Shown: positions 7,890 through 15,887 of the stretch, one piece after another
Numbering within the stretch: position 1 is the first letter of the stretch
How the letters are laid out: every line of letters starts with the position of its first letter
DNA from: Tumebacillus_A lipolyticus
Lineage (GTDB): Bacteria > Bacillota > Bacilli > Tumebacillales > Tumebacillaceae
Direction: 5' to 3'
DNA length: 64,000 bases
NCBI RefSeq assembly: GCF_042682745.1
Contig: NZ_JBHUIO010000005.1
Coordinates: forward strand, 620,001-684,000
Notes under the pieces: generated by a model
Database searches by the model: none
Seen by the model: only the letters and a program-made list of their open reading frames with translations
Told to the model about the DNA's origin: nothing
Translations under genes and position numbers: made by a program

Positions 7890-8807
7890 ATGAACGAGGA
7901 CTATCAGCAGCGGATCGATCGCGTGATCCAATATATCGAAGACAATCTCTCTCATCCGATCAACTTGGAGAGATTGGCCGAAGTCTCCAACTTCTCTAAA
8001 TATCACTTCGCGAGAATCTTCACGCACACGGTCGGCATCTCGCCCGTCTCCTTCGTCAACCTGAAGCGCCTCGAAAGATCGATCGACTATCTGACGAAGA
8101 CGGACAAGACCATCTTGGAGATCTCCGCTCTCTGCGGTTTCGATTCGATCTCCACTTTTAACACTGCCTTTAAGAAGCATTTCAACCTGACGCCGCGAGC
8201 CGTTCGCGACGATCTGAAAGATAGCAATATTTTGCGACAAGTGAGCAAGAAGCAAGAAGAGTTTTCCAGCCCCCTGCGCTACGATCAGAGTGAGAAGAAA
8301 AGCTTTATGAGGAGGGTCTGGGACATGAATATCACGATCAAAGAATTGCCCGCCTACGAGGTGGCCTATTTCAGACATGTGGGAAGCTACATGGAAACGT
8401 ATCGAGCCTGGCAGAAGCTCGGAGCTTTTTCGGCGCAGCACAAGCTGTATCCGCCCGAACAGCACTTTATCGGGATCTCGTTAGACGATCCGAGCAGTGT
8501 CGACGAATACGCCTGCCGCTACGATGCTTGCATCACCATTCCGCCCGAGTTTGATCGCGAAGGGCACGAAGAGGTGCAGTTCAAAACGCTGCCCGGCGGT
8601 CTGTTTGCCCTGTACCAGTTTTACGACACGATCGACAAGTTCGGAATCATTTACCAAAGCCTGTTCGGACAATGGCTGCCCAACAGCGAGTACGATGCGG
8701 ACGATCGCCCCTGCCTCGAATTTTCGATGAACGACCCCGCGCAAGATCCTGAGCGGAAGGCGAAGATCGATCTGTACATCCCGATCCGCAAAAGAGCGGA
8801 GGCGTGA
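7890..8807 (+). CDS. AraC family regulator with GyrI-like effector domain
   Basis: A 305-residue protein. Residues about 5-105 form an AraC-type double helix-turn-helix (LERLAEVSNFSKYHFARIF, then ALCGFDSISTFNTAFKKHF). A GyrI-like small-molecule binding domain follows from about residue 140 to the end. The ATG at 7890 is chosen because GAGGAGGG lies just before it; a GTG 30 bases upstream has no such site. Related Rob/BmrR-type proteins control efflux genes in response to drugs, but no obvious target lies beside it, so its regulon is unknown. It is divergent from the riboswitch transcript. Confidence 0.85.
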   Translation: MNEDYQQRIDRVIQYIEDNLSHPINLERLAEVSNFSKYHFARIFTHTVGISPVSFVNLKRLERSIDYLTKTDKTILEISALCGFDSISTFNTAFKKHFNLTPRAVRDDLKDSNILRQVSKKQEEFSSPLRYDQSEKKSFMRRVWDMNITIKELPAYEVAYFRHVGSYMETYRAWQKLGAFSAQHKLYPPEQHFIGISLDDPSSVDEYACRYDACITIPPEFDREGHEEVQFKTLPGGLFALYQFYDTIDKFGIIYQSLFGQWLPNSEYDADDRPCLEFSMNDPAQDPERKAKIDLYIPIRKRAEA

Positions 8808-8852
8808 CGCGCAGGTTCGATGCTGGGTGTGATCACCAGCTTGCTACATCGA

Positions 8853-8893
8853 AAAGCACGACACAGATCATTCGATCTGTGTCGTGCTTTTTA
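8853..8893. terminator. Bidirectional terminator between araC-type gene and nosF
   Basis: A 17-pair stem (AAAGCACGACACAGATC with its complement) flanked by A and T runs. It can end both the regulator transcript and the nos-type transcript coming from the right. Confidence 0.85.
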
Positions 8894-9053
8894 TCATCTG
8901 TCAGCTCGCAGGCCGGATAACAGGCATGCGCACAAAAGGCATCGCGCACTTCTCCCGGCGACTCTTCTCCCCTGCGACCGACGAATCACACTTCTGCTCG
9001 AAATCGATCTTCTGCCTCGCATTGCGAAGGGCAGAACATCTAGCGCTCCCCCA

Positions 9054-9773
9054 CTACTTTCCTTTGAGCGACGCGGTGAAAGCGGCCGCCAGACCTGCGG
9101 TGCCATGCTGCTCCTGAAAGCTGCGCACGCTTCCCCGGCTGATCACCTTCCCTCGATTGAGGAAAATAACCTGATCGGCGACCGCCTCCGCGACATCCAG
9201 CTGATGCGTCGAAAAGATGACCGACTGGCCAGCCGCTTTGCGCTGTGCGAGCAGTTCGACCAGCGACTCCATCCAATAGGGATCAAGCCCGTTGGTCGGC
9301 TCGTCGAGCACCAGCAGCGCAGGTTCTGCCAGCTGCGCTTGGGCGAACAGCAGGCGTTGCCGCATCCCTTTTGAAAAGCGAGCGACCAGCTTGTGGCGAT
9401 CGTCTGCCAGCCCGACGATCGCCAAGACTTCTGCCGCCCTTTGCTCGCCCACGCCGCGCAAGTCCGCATAGAAGCGGATCGTATCCCAAGCGGTCAGCCC
9501 GCCGGCGAACTGAAAATCATCCGGCATGAAGCCGATCTGTTGCGCGTACGCCTCGCGCTGCCGTTTCCAATCAAGTCCCTTGACGCGGATCGTCCCGGCG
9601 GTCGGGCGCCCGATCCCGACGATCATCTTCAGGATCGTGCTCTTGCCCGCCCCGTTTCCGCCGCACAGCGCGAGCACGCTGCCCGCTTCGAGCGTCAGGG
9701 AGAGCGGTTCGACGATCGTCTTGCCACCGATGACTTTGCTCACCTCGCACAGCTCTAAACAATGACTACTCAC
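9054..9773 (-). CDS. nosF: ABC transporter ATPase, NosF-like
   Basis: A 239-residue ABC ATPase with Walker A GGNGAGKST (residues 38-46), a signature variant FSKGMRQRL and Walker B LLVLDEPTNGLD. It starts with a GTG that overlaps the stop of the permease gene (GTGAGTAG) and is preceded by a GGGCGAGGG site, so the two are translationally coupled. In nitrous-oxide respiration NosF with NosY and NosD supplies a sulfur species or otherwise supports copper-site assembly of NosZ. The order nosD-nosL-permease-ATPase supports the NosF assignment, although no nosZ is seen here. Confidence 0.75.
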   Translation of the reverse strand: MSSHCLELCEVSKVIGGKTIVEPLSLTLEAGSVLALCGGNGAGKSTILKMIVGIGRPTAGTIRVKGLDWKRQREAYAQQIGFMPDDFQFAGGLTAWDTIRFYADLRGVGEQRAAEVLAIVGLADDRHKLVARFSKGMRQRLLFAQAQLAEPALLVLDEPTNGLDPYWMESLVELLAQRKAAGQSVIFSTHQLDVAEAVADQVIFLNRGKVISRGSVRSFQEQHGTAGLAAAFTASLKGK

Positions 9774-10590
9774 GCCCTCGCCCCCTCTCCCACAGCCAGC
9801 TGGACAGCCCGGTGAACCCGATCGTCCAGAGCAGGCCGAACACGACGGCAGCCGTCGTGCCATACCCGCCCTTGATCCAATCGATAAAGCGGTAATACTC
9901 CGGGCCGAACACAGCGCCCCCGCCGAGCTTGGTCACCGTGACCACGCGCACCACCTCCGCCGGGTTGATCAGCGTGAGGATGCCGAGCGTCGGGCGAATC
10001 GCCGGATAGGGCAGCAGGTTCAACAGGGAGATCAGCAGTGTCGGCCAGGCGAGCACGGTGACAAACCAGATGCCCACGCCGATCGTCAGCGCCTGCCACC
10101 TGTTTTTCGCCACCGCTCCGACGAGGAGCGCCACAGCCAGATAGAGCACGAGCGTCGCGACCGAAAAGGTGACGAACGCGAACAGGCTGGTCAGCGAAAT
10201 ATCCTGTCCAACCAGCGCACCGACCACGCCGAACAGCCCGAATCCGGTCGCCACGATCGCCAGCAAGACGGCGAACAGACCGAGAAACTTGCCGGTCAGA
10301 AAGGCGGCAGATGATAGCGCATAGGTCGAGAGCAGCTGCCACCCGCCGTCCTCTTTCTCCGAAGTCAGCGAGAAAGAGCCGAGCAGCAAGGTCATCAGCG
10401 GCAGCAGGTAGAGCGTCAGATTGATCATCATTCCGGTCGTGTGCGTGTACCCTTGCAAGCCCATCGCGTTGTTCGATTGGATCAGCAGCAACGCGAGGCT
10501 GAAGAGGCTGAACAGGAGCAGAAAAGAGTACGACCAGGGATTGCGAAATCCTTGGCGCATCTCCCGTCGCGCGATGATCCACACGCTCAT
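9766..10590 (-). CDS. nosY: ABC transporter permease, NosY-like
   Basis: A 274-residue protein with six predicted membrane helices and an N-terminal cytoplasmic start (MSVWIIARREMRQGFRNPWS) typical of ABC-2/NosY permeases. It starts three bases after the nosL stop codon and overlaps the ATPase gene at its end. It would form the membrane part of the exporter-type ABC complex powered by the downstream ATPase. Confidence 0.78.
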   Translation of the reverse strand: MSVWIIARREMRQGFRNPWSYSFLLLFSLFSLALLLIQSNNAMGLQGYTHTTGMMINLTLYLLPLMTLLLGSFSLTSEKEDGGWQLLSTYALSSAAFLTGKFLGLFAVLLAIVATGFGLFGVVGALVGQDISLTSLFAFVTFSVATLVLYLAVALLVGAVAKNRWQALTIGVGIWFVTVLAWPTLLISLLNLLPYPAIRPTLGILTLINPAEVVRVVTVTKLGGGAVFGPEYYRFIDWIKGGYGTTAAVVFGLLWTIGFTGLSSWLWERGRGRE

Positions 10591-10593
10591 GCT

Positions 10594-11142
10594 CTACATC
10601 CCCGTCGAGTACGAGCTGGAGTTCCCGCCTTCACCATGCTTGTCCTTGCTCATCTCCATCATCTTTTTCATCATGTCTTTGTTGCGCTCCCACGTGTGTT
10701 TGAGCAGATCCTCATAGGAGAGCAGGTCGCCTTTGCCCTCCTTTTTTTGAAACGCTTCCGCATCCGCTTTCGATTTGAAGGAGATCACATTGTAGGCCAT
10801 CGGCGTGGCGATCTCCTTGTCGAACACATAGGTCGCCTCATCGAGCTTGACCCACTCTTGTGTCGCGTAGTCGCGGACATACTGCGTGCCCACCTGATCT
10901 TTGCCGTTCTTTTCGGTCCATTGGAACAGGCAGCCGAGATCGTCAAACTTCATCGCCTTCCCGTCCTTTTGCATCAGTTCGACCGCAAACTGGTTGTTCT
11001 TGACTGTCATGTTGCAGATGTCACACTTGTCTACCTTTTCGTCGATCGCGACCGGCTTTGCCTCCTCATTGCCACAGCCGACCACCGAGGTGCTCAGCAC
11101 CAGCGCGGTGAGAACCGCATAGACCATCTGACGTTTTTTCAT
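10594..11142 (-). CDS. nosL: NosL-type copper-binding lipoprotein
   Basis: A 182-residue protein with a lipoprotein signal ending at Cys23 (STSVVGC) and the NosL metal motif CDICNM at residues 40-45. FDDLGC follows in the next conserved block. The C-terminus is rich in Met, His and Lys (KKMMEMSKDKHGEG), which could also bind copper. NosL donates Cu(I) to the NosZ maturation machinery. The ATG overlaps the nosD stop by four bases (ATGA). It is anchored on the outer face of the membrane. Confidence 0.87.
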   Translation of the reverse strand: MKKRQMVYAVLTALVLSTSVVGCGNEEAKPVAIDEKVDKCDICNMTVKNNQFAVELMQKDGKAMKFDDLGCLFQWTEKNGKDQVGTQYVRDYATQEWVKLDEATYVFDKEIATPMAYNVISFKSKADAEAFQKKEGKGDLLSYEDLLKHTWERNKDMMKKMMEMSKDKHGEGGNSSSYSTGM

Positions 11143-12464
11143 GACGATACACTCCTTCTGATCATTCGAATAAAGGGATAGATACCCGCTCCCAACAGGA
11201 GCGAAGAGAACATGAATAAGGGCGTGCGCGACCGTTCCGCATCGCGCGGCTCTGCCACCGGCGGGACGAGCAGCGGGGCATCATCGCGCAACCACCGATC
11301 GGTCGAGCTGGTGAACAGATCTTCGAGAATGACCAGCCCCGGCGTCTGGAAAAACAGTTGGTAGGCAGGCGCCCGCTCGGTCAGCGACAGGAAAAAGGGC
11401 GAGGCGACATACGGGAGCTCCGAGCGGCCGTCGCCGTCCAGATCGAGACCTTGATGCGTGTCCCAATAGTTGCCCGTCATCCGGTTGTCCACGCTGTCTG
11501 TCGCCTCGGCTTGCACCACATTGCCCGCCCACAGGTTGCCAGAAAACTCATTGTTCCGCGATTCGGTCATGCGCACGCCTAAAAAGTTGTGCAGAATCTG
11601 GTTGCCCGCGATGCGGTTTTGCTCCGCCTGATCGACATAGAGGCCTACCCGATTGCCCTCGATGCGATTGTTGGCGACCTGCGCATCCTGTACGTGGAAG
11701 AGAAGGATGCCTTGCGACTGCACATGTTCCGCCTGTTCGGTGATCCGGTTGTCCGCCACCTTGCTCCCCTGATCCTCCATCACCATCACGCCGGTCACGT
11801 TGCGCCGCAGCTCGTTGCTGCTGATTGCCGATTGATGGGAGAACATCATGTGCACCGCATAGCGGGAGTTGGAGATTCGATTGTTGTGCACCACGGTGCG
11901 CTCGCTGTTGTCCAGATAGACCCCATCCTGCACGCTGTCGAGCGTCGAGTCCTCGATGCGGTTGTCGCGGGAGTTCCAAACCTCGATCCCATTGCCCCGC
12001 TGCTCCACATCGGCAGCGCTTCCGCTGATCTTCAGCCCTCTGAGCAGGTTGCGATTGGACTTCTCCATCTTCAGCGCAGTCTGCCCCGCTTGGATCGCGA
12101 CGTTGAGAATCTGGTTGTCATCGCCGCGCACGACCAGCCCTAACTGCTCGTCGGTCAACTGCAGGCCGGAGACGGTCGCGCCGTTCGCCTCGATCAGCAG
12201 CAGCGGCTGATCAGCAGCTGCATCGGCAGCCCGGCGAAGTTGCGCTCCTTCGCCCACCAGCTTGATCGGCTTGCGGATGACCACAGGTCCGAAATGGTCG
12301 CCAGCGGGCAGCCTGATCTCTGCTCCCGGCTGAGCGCTGTCCAGCGCGCGCTGCAAATCGAAAGGAGCGCCTGCCGCTTCGGCGGGCAAGCGGGCCGGCA
12401 GCATCAGAGCGGCAAGAGTCAACAGGGGGAGTGCCAGCCAAACCGCTTTTGCAAAAGCTTTCAT
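11139..12464 (-). CDS. nosD: NosD-like right-handed beta-helix protein
   Basis: A 441-residue exported protein. An N-terminal signal peptide ends near AEAAG, followed by a long beta-helix with repeated N-R-I/N-x-I turns (CASH/NosD repeats). A single C-terminal membrane helix (LFMFSSLLLGAGIYPFI) ends in a basic tail. The ATG at 12464 is preceded by AAGGAGG at six bases; a GTG seven codons upstream would place that site inside the gene. It is the first gene of the nosD-nosL-nosY-nosF operon. A TATACT -10 box lies 25 bases upstream (12490-12495), without a good -35, which suggests activation by a regulator. Confidence 0.83.
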   Translation of the reverse strand: MKAFAKAVWLALPLLTLAALMLPARLPAEAAGAPFDLQRALDSAQPGAEIRLPAGDHFGPVVIRKPIKLVGEGAQLRRAADAAADQPLLLIEANGATVSGLQLTDEQLGLVVRGDDNQILNVAIQAGQTALKMEKSNRNLLRGLKISGSAADVEQRGNGIEVWNSRDNRIEDSTLDSVQDGVYLDNSERTVVHNNRISNSRYAVHMMFSHQSAISSNELRRNVTGVMVMEDQGSKVADNRITEQAEHVQSQGILLFHVQDAQVANNRIEGNRVGLYVDQAEQNRIAGNQILHNFLGVRMTESRNNEFSGNLWAGNVVQAEATDSVDNRMTGNYWDTHQGLDLDGDGRSELPYVASPFFLSLTERAPAYQLFFQTPGLVILEDLFTSSTDRWLRDDAPLLVPPVAEPRDAERSRTPLFMFSSLLLGAGIYPFIRMIRRSVSS

Positions 12465-12582
12465 CCTTCCCCTCCTTTCTATCACTGCCAGTATAGCGCG
12501 GCGCCCTTTTCACACCTATGACTCGATCGGGCTACTATTGTTACCATTTTGTGAAAGACGAACTAATCATTAAGTGATCGAG

Positions 12583-12635
12583 TAAATAAAAACTGCCCAA
12601 CCTCTGGCGCGACAAACTGTCGAGAGGCTGGGCAG
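12583..12635 (-). terminator. Terminator of the cobW-rpmG operon
   Basis: A 13-base arm pair (CTGCCCAGCCTCT with AGAGGTTGGGCAG) closes a GC-rich loop and is followed on the minus strand by TTTTTATTT. Confidence 0.85.
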
Positions 12636-12717
12636 ATTCGTTTCCTCAGCTTGTGAATCGATCCGCTCCTTTGCGCGAGATCGTGCGCACATTCGCCTCA
12701 CGGGGAGCAGATACAGG

Positions 12718-12867
12718 CTATTTCGTTTCGCGGTGCATCGTGTATTTCTTCAGGCGGGGAGAAAACTTGCGAATTTCCAACCGCTCGGGATTGTTCTTTT
12801 TATTCTTGCTCGTCACATAGTTGCGATCACCGCTTTCGGTGCAAGCGAGCGTCACTTTTTCCCGCAT
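12718..12867 (-). CDS. rpmG: 50S ribosomal protein L33, zinc-independent form
   Basis: A 49-residue L33 protein starting MREKVTLACTESGDRNYVT. It has a single Cys and lacks both CXXC pairs of the zinc-ribbon (C+) form, so it is a C- paralogue. C- ribosomal proteins replace zinc-containing ones in zinc starvation. The GAGAGGG ribosome binding site lies in the last codons of the GTPase gene, two bases upstream, so the pair is one operon. Its position under Zur boxes supports that role. Confidence 0.93.
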   Translation of the reverse strand: MREKVTLACTESGDRNYVTSKNKKNNPERLEIRKFSPRLKKYTMHRETK

Positions 12868-12869
12868 CG

Positions 12870-14099
12870 TCACCCTCTCCCTTCGATCAACTCGGCAGCC
12901 GCTTCCTCCAACTGGACGGCGGGAAGCGGATCGGGAAACTGGCTCCAGTCGGCTTCCATCTCCGCATCGGTCAGCAGACAGCCATCCAACGCGCCGATCA
13001 GCTCTGCCCGATTCATCTCCACACCGATGAAAACCAGTTCGGTAAAGCGGTCGCCCCACTTCTCATCCCACATCTCCAAAATGTCAGGCTGCTCCTCGAA
13101 GATCGCGCGCTGCTCTTCCGGGTCGAGCGCCGCCACCCACGTTCCCTCCACCCCGAACTGGATCGATGGGCCCGCTTGCGAAAGGCTGATGCCGACATCG
13201 TTGCGGCTGGCGACCCAAACGGTTCCTTTTGCGCGAACTACATCGACGGGAAATTCGAGCAGCCAAGCGTACAGACGCTCCGGATGAAACGGAACATCGC
13301 TGCGATAGACAAACGAGGAGATACCGTACTCCTCCGTCTCCGGGGTGTGCTCCTCCCGCTCAAGCTCCTGAATCCACCCTGCCGATTGGCTGGCTTCCTC
13401 AAAGTCGAACAGGCCGGTGTTCAAAATCTGGGCAGGCGCCACCCGCCCCTGCGAAGTCTTGATCAACTTCGCCCGAGGTTGCAATCTTCGCAACAGATGC
13501 TCCAGCTGTTCAAGTTGCTCAGCAGGGATCATGTCGCACTTGTTCAGGATCAGCACGTCGCAAAATTCGATCTGATCGATCAACAGGTCGACCACCTCGC
13601 GCGTATCTTTCGCTCCGGCAGCCTGCTTGCGATCGAGCAGCGTCTCACCGGAAGAGTAGTCATGCCAGAAGCGGTTCGCATCGACGACTGTCACCATCGT
13701 GTCGAGACGGCAGATCGCCGACAGGTCGATGCCCTGCTCTTCATCGACGTAAGTAAACGTATGGGCAACCGGGATTGGCTCCCCGATTCCGGTCGATTCG
13801 ATCAGGATGTAATCGAATCGATTTTCCTTGACCAGCCGCTCCACTTCGACCAACAGATCTTCTCGCAATGTGCAGCAGATGCACCCGTTGGACATCTCGA
13901 CGAGCTTTTCATCCGTCTTGGAAAGCGCACCTTTTTCCTTGACCAACCCAGCATCAACATTGATTTCTCCCAGATCGTTGACGATCACCGCCACTTTTAA
14001 GCCTTCGCGGTTGTTGAGGATATGGTTGAGCAGCGTTGTCTTGCCAGCTCCTAAATAGCCACTTAGCACAGTGACAGGAATCCGGTCGTCTGTCAGCAT
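12870..14099 (-). CDS. CobW/YciC-type zinc-responsive GTPase
   Basis: A 409-residue G3E-family GTPase. Walker A GYLGAGKTT is at residues 14-22, the metal motif GCICC at 72-76, and NKCD (nucleotide specificity) further on. A CobW C-terminal domain occupies roughly the last 110 residues. Family members such as Bacillus YciC/ZagA deliver zinc to client enzymes during zinc limitation. The ATG at 14099 follows AGAGGTGA; the longer frame beginning at 14126 would start inside a Zur box. The promoter, two Zur boxes and the C- L33 gene downstream all support a zinc-starvation role rather than cobalamin synthesis. Confidence 0.9.
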   Translation of the reverse strand: MLTDDRIPVTVLSGYLGAGKTTLLNHILNNREGLKVAVIVNDLGEINVDAGLVKEKGALSKTDEKLVEMSNGCICCTLREDLLVEVERLVKENRFDYILIESTGIGEPIPVAHTFTYVDEEQGIDLSAICRLDTMVTVVDANRFWHDYSSGETLLDRKQAAGAKDTREVVDLLIDQIEFCDVLILNKCDMIPAEQLEQLEHLLRRLQPRAKLIKTSQGRVAPAQILNTGLFDFEEASQSAGWIQELEREEHTPETEEYGISSFVYRSDVPFHPERLYAWLLEFPVDVVRAKGTVWVASRNDVGISLSQAGPSIQFGVEGTWVAALDPEEQRAIFEEQPDILEMWDEKWGDRFTELVFIGVEMNRAELIGALDGCLLTDAEMEADWSQFPDPLPAVQLEEAAAELIEGRG

Positions 14100-14116
14100 A
14101 TCATTCACCTCTTTTT

Positions 14117-14131
14117 TCGTAATCATTACGA
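14117..14131 (-). promoter_or_regulatory. Zur box 1
   Basis: TCGTAATCATTACGA is a perfect match to the Bacillus Zur consensus TCGTAATNATTACGA. It lies just upstream of the GTPase start and downstream of the promoter. Confidence 0.93.
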
Positions 14132-14150
14132 TTTAAGTTTGACATCCACC

Positions 14151-14179
14151 ATCATACACAAGTTTTATCGGTATGTAAA
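14151..14179 (-). promoter_or_regulatory. Promoter of the zinc-starvation operon
   Basis: TTTACA and TATGAT lie 17 bases apart on the minus strand, each one base from the vegetative consensus. The -35 box abuts Zur box 2. Confidence 0.8.
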
Positions 14180-14194
14180 TCGTAATTATTCTTA
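14180..14194 (-). promoter_or_regulatory. Zur box 2 (one intact half)
   Basis: TCGTAATTATTCTTA matches the Zur consensus at 12 of 15 positions, with the first half and centre intact. It lies directly upstream of the -35 box, so Zur could bracket the promoter together with box 1. Confidence 0.7.
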
Positions 14195-14259
14195 TTTGTG
14201 GAAGTAAGGATGTTTGCCGGAAGCAAATCGCTTAACAGCCCGACTCGGAAAACGACGCA

Positions 14260-14304
14260 TGAAAAAACGCCCAATCGCTTTGTCCGAACAAAGGTTGAGC
14301 GTTT
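14260..14304 (-). terminator. Terminator after the small frameshifted gene
   Basis: An imperfect stem (ACGCTCAACCTTTGT against ACAAAGCGATTGGGCGT) is followed on the minus strand by six T. It begins six bases after the TGA at 14310. Confidence 0.75.
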
Positions 14305-14309
14305 CGATT

Positions 14310-14538
14310 TCAGTTTGTATGGAAGCTTTCATTGGCAGCGATCTCCTGTACGACCTCTCGCAACGACACATTTTCCATCGCCTGTTCCATCGGCTTCTGG
14401 GCGACATCGAACAGCGGTATGACGGACGCTTGGGGGGTGCGCCCCGTCTTTCAAATCGGCGCCGTAAAGCTTACCGTTTTCGTTTATCTGCTCCTCACAT
14501 CTGGTCGAGCTTGCAGGTTCAATCGATGTGGTGATCAT
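14310..14538 (-). pseudogene. Small unknown protein, reading frame broken at a homopolymer
   Basis: On the minus strand an ATG at 14538, preceded by GAGGG, opens a frame reading MITTSIEPASSTRCEEQ and then GKLYGADLKDG. The natural continuation, VIPLFDVAQKPMEQAMENVS to a TGA at 14310, is in another frame. The switch falls at a run of six C (14432-14437). Removing one base gives a smooth 75-residue protein whose stop is followed at once by a terminator. Either the gene carries a frameshift mutation, or this is a sequencing error, or slippage is used. No known family was recognised. Confidence 0.55.
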
Positions 14539-14665
14539 CGTCTTCCCTCAATGAATTTCCAAGATTGCCACCAAAAGCGCAGAGATGTCGAGCGGTTCGA
14601 AACGAGCAACTACCGCCGCTTTCAGCCTCATTTTGACCGAAGTTTGCTGGTTGAGATCGGTCGGC

Positions 14666-14706
14666 ACTAAAAAGGTGAGCCTAGCGTCAGTGCTAGGCTC
14701 ACCTTT
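14666..14706 (-). terminator. Terminator of the osmolyte ABC operon
   Basis: A perfect 15-pair stem (AAAGGTGAGCCTAGC with its complement) and six-base loop, followed on the minus strand by TTTTT. It lies beyond the 23-bp repeat array. Confidence 0.88.
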
Positions 14707-14865
14707 ATGCTCGCTATTTCACAAGACTTATGCTCGCTATTTCACGAGACCTTTGCTCGCTATTTCACGAGACCTTTGCTCGCTATTTCACGAGACCTTT
14801 GCTCGCTATTTCACAAGACCTTTGCTCGCTATTTCACAAGACCTGTGCTCACTATTTCACGAGAC
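14705..14865. repeat. Seven 23-bp tandem repeats overlapping the 3' end of the binding-protein gene
   Basis: Seven direct copies of a 23-base unit (CTTTGCTCGC, TATTTCACGA, GAC on the plus strand) run without gaps. On the minus strand each unit contains the last codons and stop of the upstream gene (GGTCTCGTGAAATAG, Gly-Leu-Val-Lys-stop). The outermost units carry single changes, and the central ones are identical or nearly so. The array sits between the stop codon and the terminator. Confidence 0.95.
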
Positions 14866-15766
14866 CGTTCTGCTCCAACCACTGTTTGGCAACATCTTTC
14901 GCCTTCTTCTTCTCGACATCCACTTGGGCGTTCAACTCGGCCATCTGCTTCTCATCAATTTTTCCAGCCAACTTGTTCAACGCTTCTCCGACCTCCGGAT
15001 GCTGTTTCAACACTTCACTGCGCACGATCGGCGCCGCGTAGTAAGGTGGGAAGAACTGTTTGTCATCCTCAAGCAGCACCAGGTTGTTCTTCGCCAAGCG
15101 ACCGTCTGTGGTGAACGCATCGATCGCCTGCACATCCCCGGAGGTGAGCGCTTGGTATTTGAGCCCTGCGTCCATCGCCTTCACATCTTTGAAGTTCAGG
15201 CCGTAGGTGCTTTTCATCCCTTTGAGTCCATCGTCGCGGTCGAGAAATTCCTGCTCGGTACCGAAGACGATCTCCGCTTGGTGCGCTTGCAGATCGGAGA
15301 CCGTTTTCAGATTGTATTTCTGAGAAGTCTCCTGCGTCACCGCGATCGCATACGTGTTGTTAAACCCGATCGGTTCCAGCCATTCGATCTGATATTTGCC
15401 TGGGAACTGCTCTTTCACCTTTTGATAGACAGCGTCCGGGTCGCTGATCGTCTTTTCCCCCATGATGTTGACGAGACCTGTCCCCGTGTACTCGACATAG
15501 ACGTCAGCACTTCCCGTTTTCAAAGCGCTGAAGCAGACGTCTGTGCCGCCGAGAAACGCTTTTGTCTTGATTTTCAGGTCGGTGTTTTCCTCCAGCAACA
15601 CGCCGACCAAATTGGCCATGATGTCCTGCTCGGTGAAATTTTTTCCGACAACTGTGATCTGATCGGAAGCTTTCGAACCTGAGCTGTCCGAGCAGCCGAT
15701 CGTCATGGCGGCAAGCGACAGCGCGAGCGCTCCTACCATCAGTTTGTTCCGAACTGTTGTTTTCAA
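14852..15766 (-). CDS. opuCC: Osmoprotectant (choline/betaine/carnitine) ABC substrate-binding lipoprotein
   Basis: A 304-residue OpuAC-type binding protein with a lipoprotein signal ending at Cys25 (AAMTIGC). Typical segments are VVGKNFTEQDIM, VYVEYTGTGLVNIMG and the closing LNAQVDVEKKKAKDVAKQWL. It binds quaternary amines outside the membrane for import by the upstream permease and ATPase. The gene is last of the operon (ATPase, permease, binding protein). Its stop lies in the seventh 23-bp repeat. Classical opuC loci have two permease genes; here only one is visible, so the permease may form a homodimer. Confidence 0.87.
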   Translation of the reverse strand: MKTTVRNKLMVGALALSLAAMTIGCSDSSGSKASDQITVVGKNFTEQDIMANLVGVLLEENTDLKIKTKAFLGGTDVCFSALKTGSADVYVEYTGTGLVNIMGEKTISDPDAVYQKVKEQFPGKYQIEWLEPIGFNNTYAIAVTQETSQKYNLKTVSDLQAHQAEIVFGTEQEFLDRDDGLKGMKSTYGLNFKDVKAMDAGLKYQALTSGDVQAIDAFTTDGRLAKNNLVLLEDDKQFFPPYYAAPIVRSEVLKQHPEVGEALNKLAGKIDEKQMAELNAQVDVEKKKAKDVAKQWLEQNGLVK

Positions 15767-15887
15767 AAAAAACCTCTCCCTTCAGAATGTACAGATCTAT
15801 CTCAATGCGATCATAGTTCGCCTATTTCGATGAAGTTGTTGCTCCATGCTTTCCTCTCGGAATGACGTCGTCTGCAGATGAGATTCT

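Noticed and set aside
12527..12544. Resemblance of TCGGGCTACTATTGTTACC to the CRISPR-like repeat end
   Set aside because: Only the 3' half matches, with a deletion and a mismatch, and the GTCCCCT half is missing. It may be chance and was not counted as a copy.
12870..14099. Cobalamin biosynthesis role for the CobW-type protein
   Set aside because: The Zur boxes and the C- L33 gene in the same operon point to zinc handling. The cobalamin riboswitch is more than 5 kb away, on a separate transcript.
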